Counted from the stretch's first letter, positions 9,416 to 17,633 are shown. The stretch: DNA of 64,000 nucleotides from Aeoliella straminimaris (GCF_024054565.1 NZ_JAMXLR010000055.1:248001-312000), one strand, 5' to 3'. Notes: generated by a model from the sequence alone, not told the origin. A program made the numbers and translations.

Positions 9416-10321
9416 GTGGACCTTCAACAGGGCGGATTGCAGCGTCGAGAGTTCCTACTGGCCACGGCGGGCGCCGTCGCCGCGGGAATGGTAGCGCCAT
9501 CTCTGAGCTGGGGTAAGGAATCCACCACGATGCCGGCAAACCGAGGACGCATTTTCAAATCGGTGAAGTGGGGCATGATCGGCGGGCAGGGTTCGGTGCT
9601 GGAGAAGTTCGAGCTGTGCAAGGAGCTCGGCTATGACGGCATGGAACTCACCGCACCTTCGCTGCATAACGTCGACGAAATTCTCGCCGCCTCGGCGGCA
9701 ACCGGTATGCCTGTGCATGGCACCGTGGGACAGAAACACTGGAGCGTGCGGCTCTCCTCACCCGATGCGTCGGTGCGTGACGAAGCCCGCCAGGACCTGC
9801 TGACCGGCCTGGCCGACACTAAGGCCTACGGCGGCGACACCATTCTGCTGGTGCCGGGCAAGGTATCGGGCGAAGATGAAACTCACGACGACGTCTGGAA
9901 CCGATCCATCGAACAAATTCGCCTGGTACTGCCAACCGCAGCCAAGTTGGGCGTGCGGGTACTGATCGAAAACGTCTGGAACGGCTTCTGTGAAACTCCC
10001 GAACAACTGCGCGACTACCTGGACGAAATCAACAGTCCCTGGGTGGGGGCGTACTTCGACATCGGCAACGTGCGGAAGTTCAGCCCCAGTGAGAACTGGA
10101 TTCGCGTGCTTGGCGAGCGTATCGTCAAGCTCGACGTGAAAGACTGGGGCAAGTCGAATGGCTTCTGCAAGATTGGCGACGGCGACGTCAATTGGCCCGC
10201 CGTCCGCGAGGCGCTAGCCGAGATTGGGTTCACCGGCTGGTGTACCGCTGAAGTAGGGGGTGGGGGTCGCGAGCGGCTAGCCGAAATCGCGACCAGGATG
10301 AATCAAGTGCTGGAACTGTGA
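9416..10321 (+). CDS. Tat-exported TIM-barrel sugar isomerase/epimerase
   Basis: 301 aa from the GTG at 9416. This start is chosen over upstream in-frame ATGs because AGGAA lies 9 nt before it and it places a Tat signal directly at the N-terminus (LQRREFLLATAGAVAAGM). The body is an AP-endonuclease-2/xylose-isomerase-like TIM barrel of the hydroxypyruvate-isomerase type: strands ELGYDGMEL, GVRVLIENVW (metal-site Glu), VGAYFDIGNV (Asp) and WCTAEVGGGG (final Glu). Predicted to isomerise or epimerise a keto sugar in the periplasm. It heads an operon with a Gfo/Idh/MocA oxidoreductase, an FGE-like protein and a NagB fusion; the substrate is unknown, an amino sugar or derivative being one possibility. 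Confidence 0.88.
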   Translation: MDLQQGGLQRREFLLATAGAVAAGMVAPSLSWGKESTTMPANRGRIFKSVKWGMIGGQGSVLEKFELCKELGYDGMELTAPSLHNVDEILAASAATGMPVHGTVGQKHWSVRLSSPDASVRDEARQDLLTGLADTKAYGGDTILLVPGKVSGEDETHDDVWNRSIEQIRLVLPTAAKLGVRVLIENVWNGFCETPEQLRDYLDEINSPWVGAYFDIGNVRKFSPSENWIRVLGERIVKLDVKDWGKSNGFCKIGDGDVNWPAVREALAEIGFTGWCTAEVGGGGRERLAEIATRMNQVLEL

Positions 10322-10419
10322 AGTTGCATCTACACCGCGAGAAGTCAGGGAGACTTCGCAGATTTTTGTAACTTTGCACACCTGAGTCGACAATTGATAA
10401 CCGTCGACACACATAACCT

Positions 10420-10435
10420 AGGAGTTCTATAGAAC
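10420..10435 (+). promoter_or_regulatory. Shine-Dalgarno followed by perfect 12-nt palindrome at the oxidoreductase start
   Basis: AGGAG (10420-10424) is followed by GTTCTATAGAAC (10424-10435), a perfect palindrome that abuts the ATG at 10436. The spacing from AGGAG to ATG is 11 nt, long unless the palindrome folds or is bound. Upstream, GTCGAC occurs twice 16 nt apart (10386 and 10402). It could be an operator or a translational control site; chance is not excluded. Confidence 0.35.
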
Positions 10436-11761
10436 ATGTCCGATCATTCCTCCGAACAGGCTTCGAATTCTCGCCGCGATTTCCTCAAGCACACGGCCGT
10501 CGCCGGATCGGCATTCGCCGCGATGAGCGTGCCGCAGTACGCCCACGCCGCGGGTACGGACGAGACGCTCCGCGTCGGGCTGGTGGGTGCCGGTGGTCGC
10601 GGACGCGGTGCCGCGATCGATGCTTTGATGGCCGACAAGAATGCTCGGCTGGTTGCGATCGGCGATGCCTTCATGGATCGCAACAAGGAAGCCCTGGGCG
10701 ATATCAAGGCGAACGCCGAAGTGGCCGACCGTGTCGACGTCACCGAAGAGACGATGTACGACGGATTCGACAACTTCAAGAAGGTAATCGATTCGGTGGA
10801 CGTGGTACTGCTGGCCACGCCGCCCCACTTCCGCCCCGAGCACTTCCGCTATGCCGTCGAGGCTGGCAAGCATTGCTTCGTCGAGAAGCCTGTGGCAGTC
10901 GACGCCCCGGGCGTTCGCCACGTGCAGGAAAGCTGCCAGATGGCCGCCGAGAAGGGGCTGTCGGTTGTTTCGGGACTGTGCTGGCGATACGACCACGCCG
11001 TGCGCGCCACGATGGAACAGATTCTCGACAAGAAGTCCATCGGCGATATTGTGGCCGTTGAGTCGCACTACAACGCGAACTGTTTGTGGCACCGTGGCGA
11101 TCAGCCCGACTGGAGCCGCATGGAGTACCAGATTCGCAACTGGCTGTACTACACCTGGCTCTCCGGCGACCACATCGCCGAGCAAGCGATTCACAGCCTC
11201 GACAAGTGCACTTGGTTGCTGGGCGACGTGGCTCCCATCAAAGCGATGGGCATCGGTGGCCGTCAGCAGCGAACCGATCCGAAGTGGGGTCACATCTTCG
11301 ACCACTTCACCGTGTTCTTCGAATTCCCCGAGAACAAGCAGGCCTTCTTCACCTGCCGCCAGCAAGACGGCTGCGACACGTTTGTCGACGAGCGCGTGCT
11401 GGGCACCGAAGGATCGGCCATGGTGCTGAAGAACGTGGTATACGACAATGACGGCAAGCGCACCTGGCGTTACCGTGGCGATCGTCCCAGCATGTATCGC
11501 GTGGAGCATCAAGAGTTCTTCAAGAGCATTCGCGATGGCAATCCGATTGCCAACGGCGACTACATGTGCCGCAGCACGATGATGGCCATCATGGGCCGCA
11601 TGGCTGGTTACACGGGTAAGACCCTGACCTGGGATGAATGCCTGAACGACGATAGCCGTCTGGGCCCCAGCGAGTACGCTTGGGTCGACGTTCCCGAACC
11701 GCCCGTGGCCATTCCCGGCCAAACCAAGCTTGGCGACCTGGCCAGCGTTTACCGAGGTTAA
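10436..11761 (+). CDS. Tat-exported Gfo/Idh/MocA family oxidoreductase
   Basis: 441 aa. Tat signal SRRDFLKHTAVAGSAFAAM at residues 12-30, cleaved after AHA. The Rossmann nucleotide site follows (GLVGAGGRGRG), then the family lysine in the EKPVAVDAPG block and a C-terminal alpha/beta domain with the H-x-x-D type motif HSLDKC. These enzymes oxidise or reduce sugars and cyclitols with bound NAD(P); exported Tat members in planctomycetes probably carry the cofactor out with them. Third-domain extension and length are normal for the planctomycete subgroup. Three bases separate it from the next gene, so the operon is tight. Confidence 0.94.
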   Translation: MSDHSSEQASNSRRDFLKHTAVAGSAFAAMSVPQYAHAAGTDETLRVGLVGAGGRGRGAAIDALMADKNARLVAIGDAFMDRNKEALGDIKANAEVADRVDVTEETMYDGFDNFKKVIDSVDVVLLATPPHFRPEHFRYAVEAGKHCFVEKPVAVDAPGVRHVQESCQMAAEKGLSVVSGLCWRYDHAVRATMEQILDKKSIGDIVAVESHYNANCLWHRGDQPDWSRMEYQIRNWLYYTWLSGDHIAEQAIHSLDKCTWLLGDVAPIKAMGIGGRQQRTDPKWGHIFDHFTVFFEFPENKQAFFTCRQQDGCDTFVDERVLGTEGSAMVLKNVVYDNDGKRTWRYRGDRPSMYRVEHQEFFKSIRDGNPIANGDYMCRSTMMAIMGRMAGYTGKTLTWDECLNDDSRLGPSEYAWVDVPEPPVAIPGQTKLGDLASVYRG

Positions 11762-11764
11762 ACG

Positions 11765-12907
11765 ATGCCGCAACGACTCTGTTTCGCAGCCCTGCTGTCG
11801 ATGGTGGCGCTAGCCGCCACCAGTTCTGCGGAGAACACCCCAGGCCTGGTGGCCGAAGCTCCCGCTGAAGGTCGATCGGTTGCCACCGACCAGGGTTACA
11901 TGGTGACGTACACCGAAACCATCCCAGGCACGGATGTCACCTTCACCATGGTGCCCGTGCCTGGCGGTGAATACGAATTCCAGCAGGGCGACCGCACGCT
12001 AAAAGTGAAGGTCGCCCCCTTCTGGATGGGCAAGACGGAGGTCACCTGGGCCGAGTACAAGAAGTACATGCAACTGGCCGATGTGTTCGCCAAGTTCGAC
12101 GACCTCGGTCTGCGAAAGGTCTCGGAGGAAAACGCGGTCGATGCGATCACGGCGCCATCGAAGCTGTACGAGCCGAGTTTCACCTTCGAATCGGGGGACG
12201 ATCCGAATCAGCCCGCCATTTCGATGACCCAGTATGCCGCGAAGCAGTACACCAAGTGGATCAGCCTGCTTTCCGGGCGGTTCTTCCGGCTGCCATCGGA
12301 AGCCGAGTGGGAATACGCCTGCCGGGCCGGTTCGGACACCACGTACAGTTTTGGCGACGATGAGGAGGAACTCGAAGAGTTCGCATGGTATGATGATATG
12401 AACGACTACCAGACGGGTCCGGTTGCCACCAAGAAACCGAACGCCTGGGGGTTGTACGACATGCACGGCAACGCCGCGGAATGGGTGTTGGACGCTGCCG
12501 AGGCGCCCGAGGATGGTCTCGCCGATGGCGCCACCGTGACGTCGGAAGAAGCCATCGCCTGGCCGACCAAACTGTATCCGCGCGTTATCAAAGGCGGAGC
12601 CTGGGACAGCTTTGCGGAAGACTGCACGGTCACCAGCCGTATCGAGTCGCACGACGATGACTGGAAATCGAACGATCCCAACGTACCGTCCAGTCCCTGG
12701 TGGTTCGCCTCGTACGATGGGCAGTTGGTCGGCTTCCGCGTCATCCGTCCGCTTGCCACGCCGCCGCGTAGCGAGCAAGAGAAATTCTGGCAGGCGGACC
12801 TGCCCCAAGTAAGCGAACATGCAAACCGACGGATCGATAAGGAGGGGAAGGGCGAGCGCGGCCTCGTCGACCCCGAATTACCAAAAGCCATCGAAAACCT
12901 GGAATAA
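11765..12907 (+). CDS. secreted FGE/SUMF1-like protein, probably not an active formylglycine enzyme
   Basis: 380 aa with signal peptide (cleavage near SSA-EN). Residues 60-330 match the sulfatase-modifying-factor fold: VPVPGGEY, WMGKTEVTWAEY, the RLPSEAEWEYACRAG block, GLYDMHGNAAEW and the end GFRVIRP. In true formylglycine-generating enzymes the motif after the GG-x-W segment has two copper-binding cysteines five residues apart; here the first is Ser282 and only Cys287 remains, so copper-dependent oxidation is unlikely. No sulfatase gene is nearby. It is more likely a binding or oxidoreductase-type FGE-fold protein working with the flanking sugar enzymes. Starts 3 nt after the previous stop; 2 nt precede the next gene. 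Confidence 0.88.
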   Translation: MPQRLCFAALLSMVALAATSSAENTPGLVAEAPAEGRSVATDQGYMVTYTETIPGTDVTFTMVPVPGGEYEFQQGDRTLKVKVAPFWMGKTEVTWAEYKKYMQLADVFAKFDDLGLRKVSEENAVDAITAPSKLYEPSFTFESGDDPNQPAISMTQYAAKQYTKWISLLSGRFFRLPSEAEWEYACRAGSDTTYSFGDDEEELEEFAWYDDMNDYQTGPVATKKPNAWGLYDMHGNAAEWVLDAAEAPEDGLADGATVTSEEAIAWPTKLYPRVIKGGAWDSFAEDCTVTSRIESHDDDWKSNDPNVPSSPWWFASYDGQLVGFRVIRPLATPPRSEQEKFWQADLPQVSEHANRRIDKEGKGERGLVDPELPKAIENLE

Positions 12908-12909
12908 CC

Positions 12910-14904
12910 ATGAGTAGCGTATCTGACGTCCCTCCTTCGAAACTTTCTGAATCGACCCGCATGCTGCGGTACGACAACGTGCCATTAGACGAAGTAGAAC
13001 ACATTCCTTGCCGCGTGTTCCGTCACGCCACCCAGGCCAGCCAAGCCGTGGCGCAGCAGATTGCCGCGCTGATTCGCACTCGCGAGGGTGAAGGTCGTCC
13101 TTGTGTGCTGGGTCTCGCCACCGGTAGCACTCCCGTCGGCGTGTACAACGCCCTGGTGCAGATGCACCAGGAAGAGGGGCTCTCGTTCCGCAACGTCGTG
13201 ACGTTCAACCTGGACGAGTACTACCCGATGCAGCCGCACGAGCTGCAGAGCTATGTCCGCTTCATGCGCGAGCATCTGTTCGACCACGTCGACATCGATC
13301 CGGCGAACGTCCACATTCCCGATGGAACGCTCGACGAAGCCAGCATCGACGACTACTGCCGCCGCTACGAACAGGCCATCCAGGACGTCGGCGGCCTCGA
13401 CCTGCAACTGTTGGGCATCGGCCGCACTGGTCACATTGGCTTCAACGAGCCTGGTTCGGGACGCAATAGCCGCACCCGCTTGATCACGCTCGATCGCATG
13501 ACCCGCCGCGACGCGGCCAGCGACTTCTTCGGCGACGAGAATGTTCCCCGCCGGGCGATTACCATGGGTGTCGGCACCATTCTCGATGCCCGCCAGGTGG
13601 TGATCATGGCCTTCGGCGAAGGTAAGGCTCGCATCACGGCCGAAGCCATCGAAGGGGAAATCTCCAGCATGGTGGCCGCCAGCTTCCTGCAGGATCACCC
13701 GAGTGCCCAGTTCTTCATCGACGAAGCGGCCGCCGAAGCCCTGACCCGCCGCCGCGCCCCATGGACGCTGGGCAAGGTGAAGTGGGACGAAACGCAGACC
13801 CGCAAGGCGGTCATCTGGCTCGCCCAACAGGTCAAGAAGCCGATCCTCAAGCTCACCGAGGAAGACTACAACGAGGAAGGTCTGCAGGAGCTGGTCGCCA
13901 CCCGCGGCAGCGCCTACGAGATCAACCTGCAAGTGTTCCGCTACCTGCAGAGCACCATCACCGGTTGGCCCGGCGGCAAGCCGAGCCATGAGAAGCAGCC
14001 GGGCGATCGCTCGCGTGCTTTGGAACACATCTTCCCCAAGCGAGTGCTGATCTTCTCGCCGCACCCGGATGACGACGTCATCTCGATGGGCGGCACGCTC
14101 ATTCGGCTGGTCGACCAAGGTCATCAGGTGCACGTTGCCTATCAGACCTCGGGCAACATCGCCGTGTTCGACGACGACGCGATTCGCTTTGCCGAGTTCG
14201 CCGCCGAATACAACCGCCACTTCGGCATCGACCCCGACCGCACGGCGGAACTCGACTCGCACATCGACGAGTTCGTGAAGCACAAGCAGCCTGGGCAGGT
14301 CGACAGCGCCGAGGTGCAGTTCATCAAGGGTCTGATCCGTAGGACCGAAGCCCGCGCCGCCACCCGCTCGTGTGGCGTTCCGGCCGAGCAACTGCACTTC
14401 ATGGACATGCCGTTCTACGAGACGGGCCGAGTCCGCAAGATGCCGCTGGGCGAGGAAGACATTCAGATCACCATGGATCTGTTGAATCAGGTTCAGCCGC
14501 ATCAGATTTACTGCGCCGGCGACCTGTCCGACCCGCACGGCACGCACCGCACTTGCCTGAGCGCCGTACTGAACGCCTGTAATCGTCTGAAGGACGAAGC
14601 CTGGTACCAGGAAAGCGAAGTCTGGCTGTACCGTGGTGCCTGGCAGGAATGGGGCCCGCACCAGGTCGAGATGTCGGTACCGCTCAGTCCGCAGGAGCTG
14701 ATGCGTAAGCGGGCCGCCATCTTCAAGCACGAATCGCAGAAGGACAAGGCGCTGTTCCCCGGCCCCGACCCCCGCGAGTTCTGGCAACGTGCCGAAGATC
14801 GCAACCACGCCACGGCCCAGTTGTTCGACGCCCTGGGCCTGGCCGAGTACGAAGCGATCGAAGGCTTCGTCCGCTGGAAGGGCGACATGGACAGCGTGCT
14901 GTAG
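12910..14904 (+). CDS. nagB: NagB-type deaminase fused to PIG-L/LmbE deacetylase
   Basis: 664 aa in two enzymatic halves. Residues 35-285 are a NagB-type sugar-phosphate isomerase/deaminase: GLATGSTPVGVYN, NLDEYYP (D102) and GIGRTGHIGFNEPGS, with His175 and Glu180 matching the catalytic His/Glu of E. coli NagB but Thr173 where that enzyme has a catalytic Asp. Residues 378-600 are a PIG-L/LmbE zinc deacetylase: SPHPDDD (384-389) and DPHGTH with H543 and H546. The family is known in fused form in Bacteroidetes and planctomycetes. Together the halves could deacetylate an N-acetylglucosamine derivative and convert the amine to fructose 6-phosphate. No export signal, so cytoplasmic, unlike the three secreted proteins before it. 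Last gene of the operon. Confidence 0.94.
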   Translation: MSSVSDVPPSKLSESTRMLRYDNVPLDEVEHIPCRVFRHATQASQAVAQQIAALIRTREGEGRPCVLGLATGSTPVGVYNALVQMHQEEGLSFRNVVTFNLDEYYPMQPHELQSYVRFMREHLFDHVDIDPANVHIPDGTLDEASIDDYCRRYEQAIQDVGGLDLQLLGIGRTGHIGFNEPGSGRNSRTRLITLDRMTRRDAASDFFGDENVPRRAITMGVGTILDARQVVIMAFGEGKARITAEAIEGEISSMVAASFLQDHPSAQFFIDEAAAEALTRRRAPWTLGKVKWDETQTRKAVIWLAQQVKKPILKLTEEDYNEEGLQELVATRGSAYEINLQVFRYLQSTITGWPGGKPSHEKQPGDRSRALEHIFPKRVLIFSPHPDDDVISMGGTLIRLVDQGHQVHVAYQTSGNIAVFDDDAIRFAEFAAEYNRHFGIDPDRTAELDSHIDEFVKHKQPGQVDSAEVQFIKGLIRRTEARAATRSCGVPAEQLHFMDMPFYETGRVRKMPLGEEDIQITMDLLNQVQPHQIYCAGDLSDPHGTHRTCLSAVLNACNRLKDEAWYQESEVWLYRGAWQEWGPHQVEMSVPLSPQELMRKRAAIFKHESQKDKALFPGPDPREFWQRAEDRNHATAQLFDALGLAEYEAIEGFVRWKGDMDSVL

Positions 14905-14937
14905 AGTACGGCATTCCAAGGCGACAGAATAACACCA

Positions 14938-14967
14938 AGCCCCGACCGAACCCGGTCGGGGCTTTTT
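14938..14967 (+). terminator. rho-independent terminator of the NagB operon
   Basis: An 11-bp perfect GC-rich stem (AGCCCCGACCG / CGGTCGGGGCT, 4-nt loop) is followed by a run of T. It begins 34 nt after the nagB stop and closes the 9416-14904 operon. Confidence 0.92.
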
Positions 14968-15019
14968 CGTTATCGTGGCGCAACTTCCACACCGTCCATC
15001 CAGCGGTACCAAGCCCAGA

Positions 15020-15192
15020 AGTTTTGGGCCAACTTCCGGGATCTACTTCCATGGGCCCAAAACCCCTGTGGTTTTGGTCCCCCCCAGGTGGTGAAACCCC
15101 TTGTTTTCTTGGCCAAACCATACGGGGGGTGCGACAAAACCCTCTGCGTTGTTCCCCACATGTGTTTTGGGTCACCCCGTTGGCCCAAAACT
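15020..15192. repeat. 14-bp perfect inverted repeat AGTTTTGGGCCAAC
   Basis: AGTTTTGGGCCAAC at 15020-15033 is exactly inverted at 15179-15192, enclosing further copies of the same words and a GGGGGTGCGACAAAACCC motif (15125-15142) that recurs elsewhere in the window. Confidence 0.5.
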
Positions 15193-15430
15193 CCAATAGT
15201 GGCCATTCGCTCCGCGAATGAGCGCAATGCCCCTCCCCCGGGCGATTTCGCTTGTGGGAGCTTACCCCTGCACCAAACCTCCCATCGCCAAATCGTTGGG
15301 GGGAGGGCCGGGGTGGGGGCGCGTACCGGTAGCGCCAGCCTCTGGCCTACAGCTTGTCGCCCAGTGCCTACAGCCATCTTCCAAATTGCCAAACAGCCGT
15401 GTGGACCTATCGCCACAGACTCATTGGACC

Positions 15431-15463
15431 AAATCGCTGCGCGATTTCTACAGCGATTTTTTT
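15431..15463 (+). terminator. orphan rho-independent terminator with competing stem
   Basis: AAATCGCTG (15431-15439) pairs perfectly with CAGCGATTT (15451-15459), followed by T. The same left arm can instead pair with GCGATTT at 15441-15447 (7 bp, 3-nt loop). The two stems exclude each other, as in attenuators. No gene ends just upstream; the next gene starts about 250 nt downstream. Confidence 0.6.
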
Positions 15464-15709
15464 ACCTCAGCCAATGGAGACACTCAAATACTTCTCTGCA
15501 CCGCGATATGTTCTAATTGGTGCGTAGACTTGATCTTGCGACGTTACATTTAGGTTCCGTTGGAGACCGTGTCTGGCTGGATGTCCCACGTTGGCAGTGG
15601 GGTTGAAGAAAAAGTAGAATGTCCCCTTTAGTTCCTCTGACTCGAAAAACGGTTGCGGAATCAAGGGTTTGCCTAGAATGAAACTACCGTTTTGGCGCAA
15701 CAGATAACT

Positions 15710-16585
15710 ATGAATGCCTCAAGGCCAGTGGGTAAGGTTTACCGAAAAGCTCTTCCAGGGGTGTTGAGTGACCACTCCTGGCGTGGGGCATATCAGTTCC
15801 GATTGAAAAGCCTACTCTTCTTGATTTCTGTAGTCGCGATAGTACTCGGCCTGGCAGTTGGGGTCTATCGGCCTTCGGAAGAGGTGGTTTCGGCACGTCA
15901 AGAATCTAAGTTCTTCTTGCGTCACGCACAACTCTCACTTCGATCACTCAATGAATGGGCTGTTGTATCTTGGCATTTTACTGATTTCGATGAACTGATG
16001 AAGGGCAACAGGGAAGAGGGTAAGCTGTATGGCAAGCTATATGGTAAAGTGACCGTAACACTTCGCCACAACGTCACTGGTAGCCTTGCAACAGTGATAA
16101 TCCTGCACGGTGAGTTTGAGGGCTTCGAAGGGAATATTCCACTTACGCACACGACCAGAAAGTGTTTTACACCTTGGTATATGGGCAGCCAGTTCAAGCC
16201 GGTGGGACAGGTAGTAGAGCTAAACAAACCAACTAGCAGTCCCTCACTTTTGACGCCTAGTCGGGAACTTGTCGTTCGTAAGAGCAGCAGTAGCTTTGGC
16301 CTATTGCGCTCGCAGTGGTTGCTGAATGGCGAAGTATCAGATGCGACCAAAGAACTTTCGATGCTGACCGAATTGTATGACGCCGACCAATCATCCAATA
16401 CGACTGTCGGTTTTTTCCGGACAGACGTTCAGTTAGAATGCCCAGCGAACATGGTTTATGAGCGAGTTGATCAAGTTGCACAACTCCAAACCGCAATTGG
16501 TAATGAATTGTTATGGCGATATGGTAATGGCACAAGCGAAGCAGATGACGGCATTCAACGTGTAGGGCGTAGTGATGCCAAGTAG
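15710..16585 (+). CDS. membrane-anchored hypothetical protein, lower GC
   Basis: 291 aa from ATG 15710; an in-frame TTG at 15692 is the alternative, and neither has a convincing ribosome binding site. One transmembrane segment at about residues 25-50 (FRLKSLLFLISVVAIVLGLA), resembling the F-x-x-K-S-L-L anchors of planctomycete membrane proteins, then a soluble domain of about 235 residues with a YGKLYGK mini-repeat and no known motif. GC is visibly lower than in neighbours (about half), which suggests recent acquisition or relaxed selection. Function unknown. Confidence 0.7.
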   Translation: MNASRPVGKVYRKALPGVLSDHSWRGAYQFRLKSLLFLISVVAIVLGLAVGVYRPSEEVVSARQESKFFLRHAQLSLRSLNEWAVVSWHFTDFDELMKGNREEGKLYGKLYGKVTVTLRHNVTGSLATVIILHGEFEGFEGNIPLTHTTRKCFTPWYMGSQFKPVGQVVELNKPTSSPSLLTPSRELVVRKSSSSFGLLRSQWLLNGEVSDATKELSMLTELYDADQSSNTTVGFFRTDVQLECPANMVYERVDQVAQLQTAIGNELLWRYGNGTSEADDGIQRVGRSDAK

Positions 16586-16676
16586 GAAGCCTCATCACAT
16601 ACCCTATCAACGCGACTCACCAGAAGCGAAGAACCGCTGAACGATAAAACCCCCACCATGCTTCGCCATGGCCACC

Positions 16677-16892
16677 TTACGGCGGACCTTTCCTAAGCCA
16701 TCGGTGAATAGTAGATTTTGAGCCTACGCCGAAACGACACTTACAGGCATTGGCTACGTCGCGGACTGAGCAGTCCCGCATTACCTGGGCCAGTTCCTTT
16801 GGTGAGTTGGGCAACTGGCCGAAGACCTTGTTATACGCCCGAACGAACCCGATTTCAGCAGCCAACAGGTGGAACCGGACTGCCTTACGCAT
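16677..16892 (-). CDS. small basic HTH-like protein, second gene of a coupled pair
   Basis: 71 aa from the ATG at 16892; the frame stays open upstream but the added residues do not look like protein. The ATG lies inside the end of the preceding gene (ATGCGTAA, 8-nt overlap), a sign of translational coupling. The C-terminal half (VRDVANACKCRFGVGSKSTI then HRWLRKGPP) reads like a helix-turn-helix that places a recognition helix before the end. The middle (LPNSPKELAQVMRDC) also looks helical. Possibly a phage- or plasmid-type regulator or small-terminase-like protein; no family is recognised with confidence. Confidence 0.5.
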   Translation of the reverse strand: MRKAVRFHLLAAEIGFVRAYNKVFGQLPNSPKELAQVMRDCSVRDVANACKCRFGVGSKSTIHRWLRKGPP

Positions 16893-17181
16893 TGGTCGCT
16901 TGGTCGATCGCGGTCGTGAATCTGTTGGCAATTCTCTCCAGCCGTTCAGGACCTTCTGGCAAGTCGATGATTTCGTCGGTAACGGCAGCAATCAGGACCT
17001 TGGCAAGTTCGGCAAGCGTGTCCTTGCGCAACGCTTGGTTGCATCGCTCGGAAATCTCCTGCTGAGTCTTCACCAGTCGCGCGACCGTTTGGAGTGCTGG
17101 CGTCAGGGCCTGCAAGGCTTCATTCGGATCGTTGCCGGTGTCCTGTAGCTCCTGCAACTTGGCTTCAATGATCGCACGCAT
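16885..17181 (-). CDS. small helical protein, first gene of a coupled pair
   Basis: 98 aa from ATG 17181, almost all alpha-helical and charged (LKTQQEISER-like heptads, LRKDTLAELAKVLIAA). The frame is open upstream to a stop at 17257 and the extra residues (HYHKSKTLESIEHEICL) still read like protein, but there is no ATG, GTG or TTG there, only CTG at 17184 and 17211; the gene may be 5'-truncated or use a rare start. The layout of a helical protein overlapping an HTH-like protein, next to a transposase remnant, suggests mobile-element origin. Confidence 0.52.
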   Translation of the reverse strand: MRAIIEAKLQELQDTGNDPNEALQALTPALQTVARLVKTQQEISERCNQALRKDTLAELAKVLIAAVTDEIIDLPEGPERLERIANRFTTAIDQATNA

Positions 17182-17438
17182 CAGACAGATTTCGTGCTCG
17201 ATGGATTCCAGTGTTTTGGATTTGTGATAGTGGTCGGCAAAAACATGCCGTAGGGTTCAAAAACTAAACCGAGCTGCAAACCACGGGAATTCTAGGAGTA
17301 GCGAACGCCACCGAGACGAGAACTCGTTCGACGTCAGCAGGGCATACCGTTTCCGCTATTGTTACACCTTCCCAAAGTGGAGGTGATTTTAAGGTAATCG
17401 CACGGCATCCCACACGGAGAGTTGGTTGACCGCCGGGC

Positions 17439-17633
17439 ATGAATGCTTCAATGTGGAGCAGCCCGCTTCTCCCCTCTGTGAATGCCTATCTCTTGCAATT
17501 CATTCTCCAGCCCTGGCAACTCTACTTGACCCTGCTGGCGGGTTGGATGAACCGCGAACAACAACAAGTCATCGAGTACCTGCGAACCGAGAACCACAAG
17601 ACGGGGACACCCAGCCGATCGATCCTTTGGTAG
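17439..17633 (+). pseudogene. N-terminal remnant of a transposase/integrase gene
   Basis: 64 codons. The stretch from about residue 19 (LQFILQPWQLYLTLLAGWMN followed by REQQQVIEYLRTEN) matches my recollection of the N-terminus of a rve-type integrase/transposase common in planctomycetes, which should continue for about 300 residues. Here the match breaks after TEN near base 17590 and the frame closes at 17633. No DDE residues or terminal repeats remain. Marks an old insertion event beside the low-GC island. Confidence 0.6.

Larger units (their letters stand above)
14968..15709. other. non-coding, hairpin-rich island
   Basis: About 740 bp without a supportable gene. The left 230 bp repeat short GTTTTGGG / CCCAAAAC words in both orientations, including an 8-bp hairpin CCAAAACC/GGTTTTGG (15057-15077). 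A CATTCGC/GCGAATG hairpin (15204-15220) and G-rich tracts (15298-15325) follow, then an orphan terminator near 15431-15463. Open frames here have no protein-like composition. It may encode a structured RNA or be a decayed repeat element. Confidence 0.65.

Noticed and set aside
10427-11773. 448-codon open frame on the - strand
   Set aside because: Antisense of the Gfo/Idh/MocA gene; caused by high GC third-position bias. The + frame has the Tat signal and Rossmann motif.
12985-15012. 675-codon open frame on the - strand
   Set aside because: Antisense of the NagB-PIG-L fusion, running through its terminator; no protein family features.
14968-15500. Possible CRISPR array
   Set aside because: Repeated words are short, in both orientations and irregularly spaced; no constant repeat and spacer lengths.
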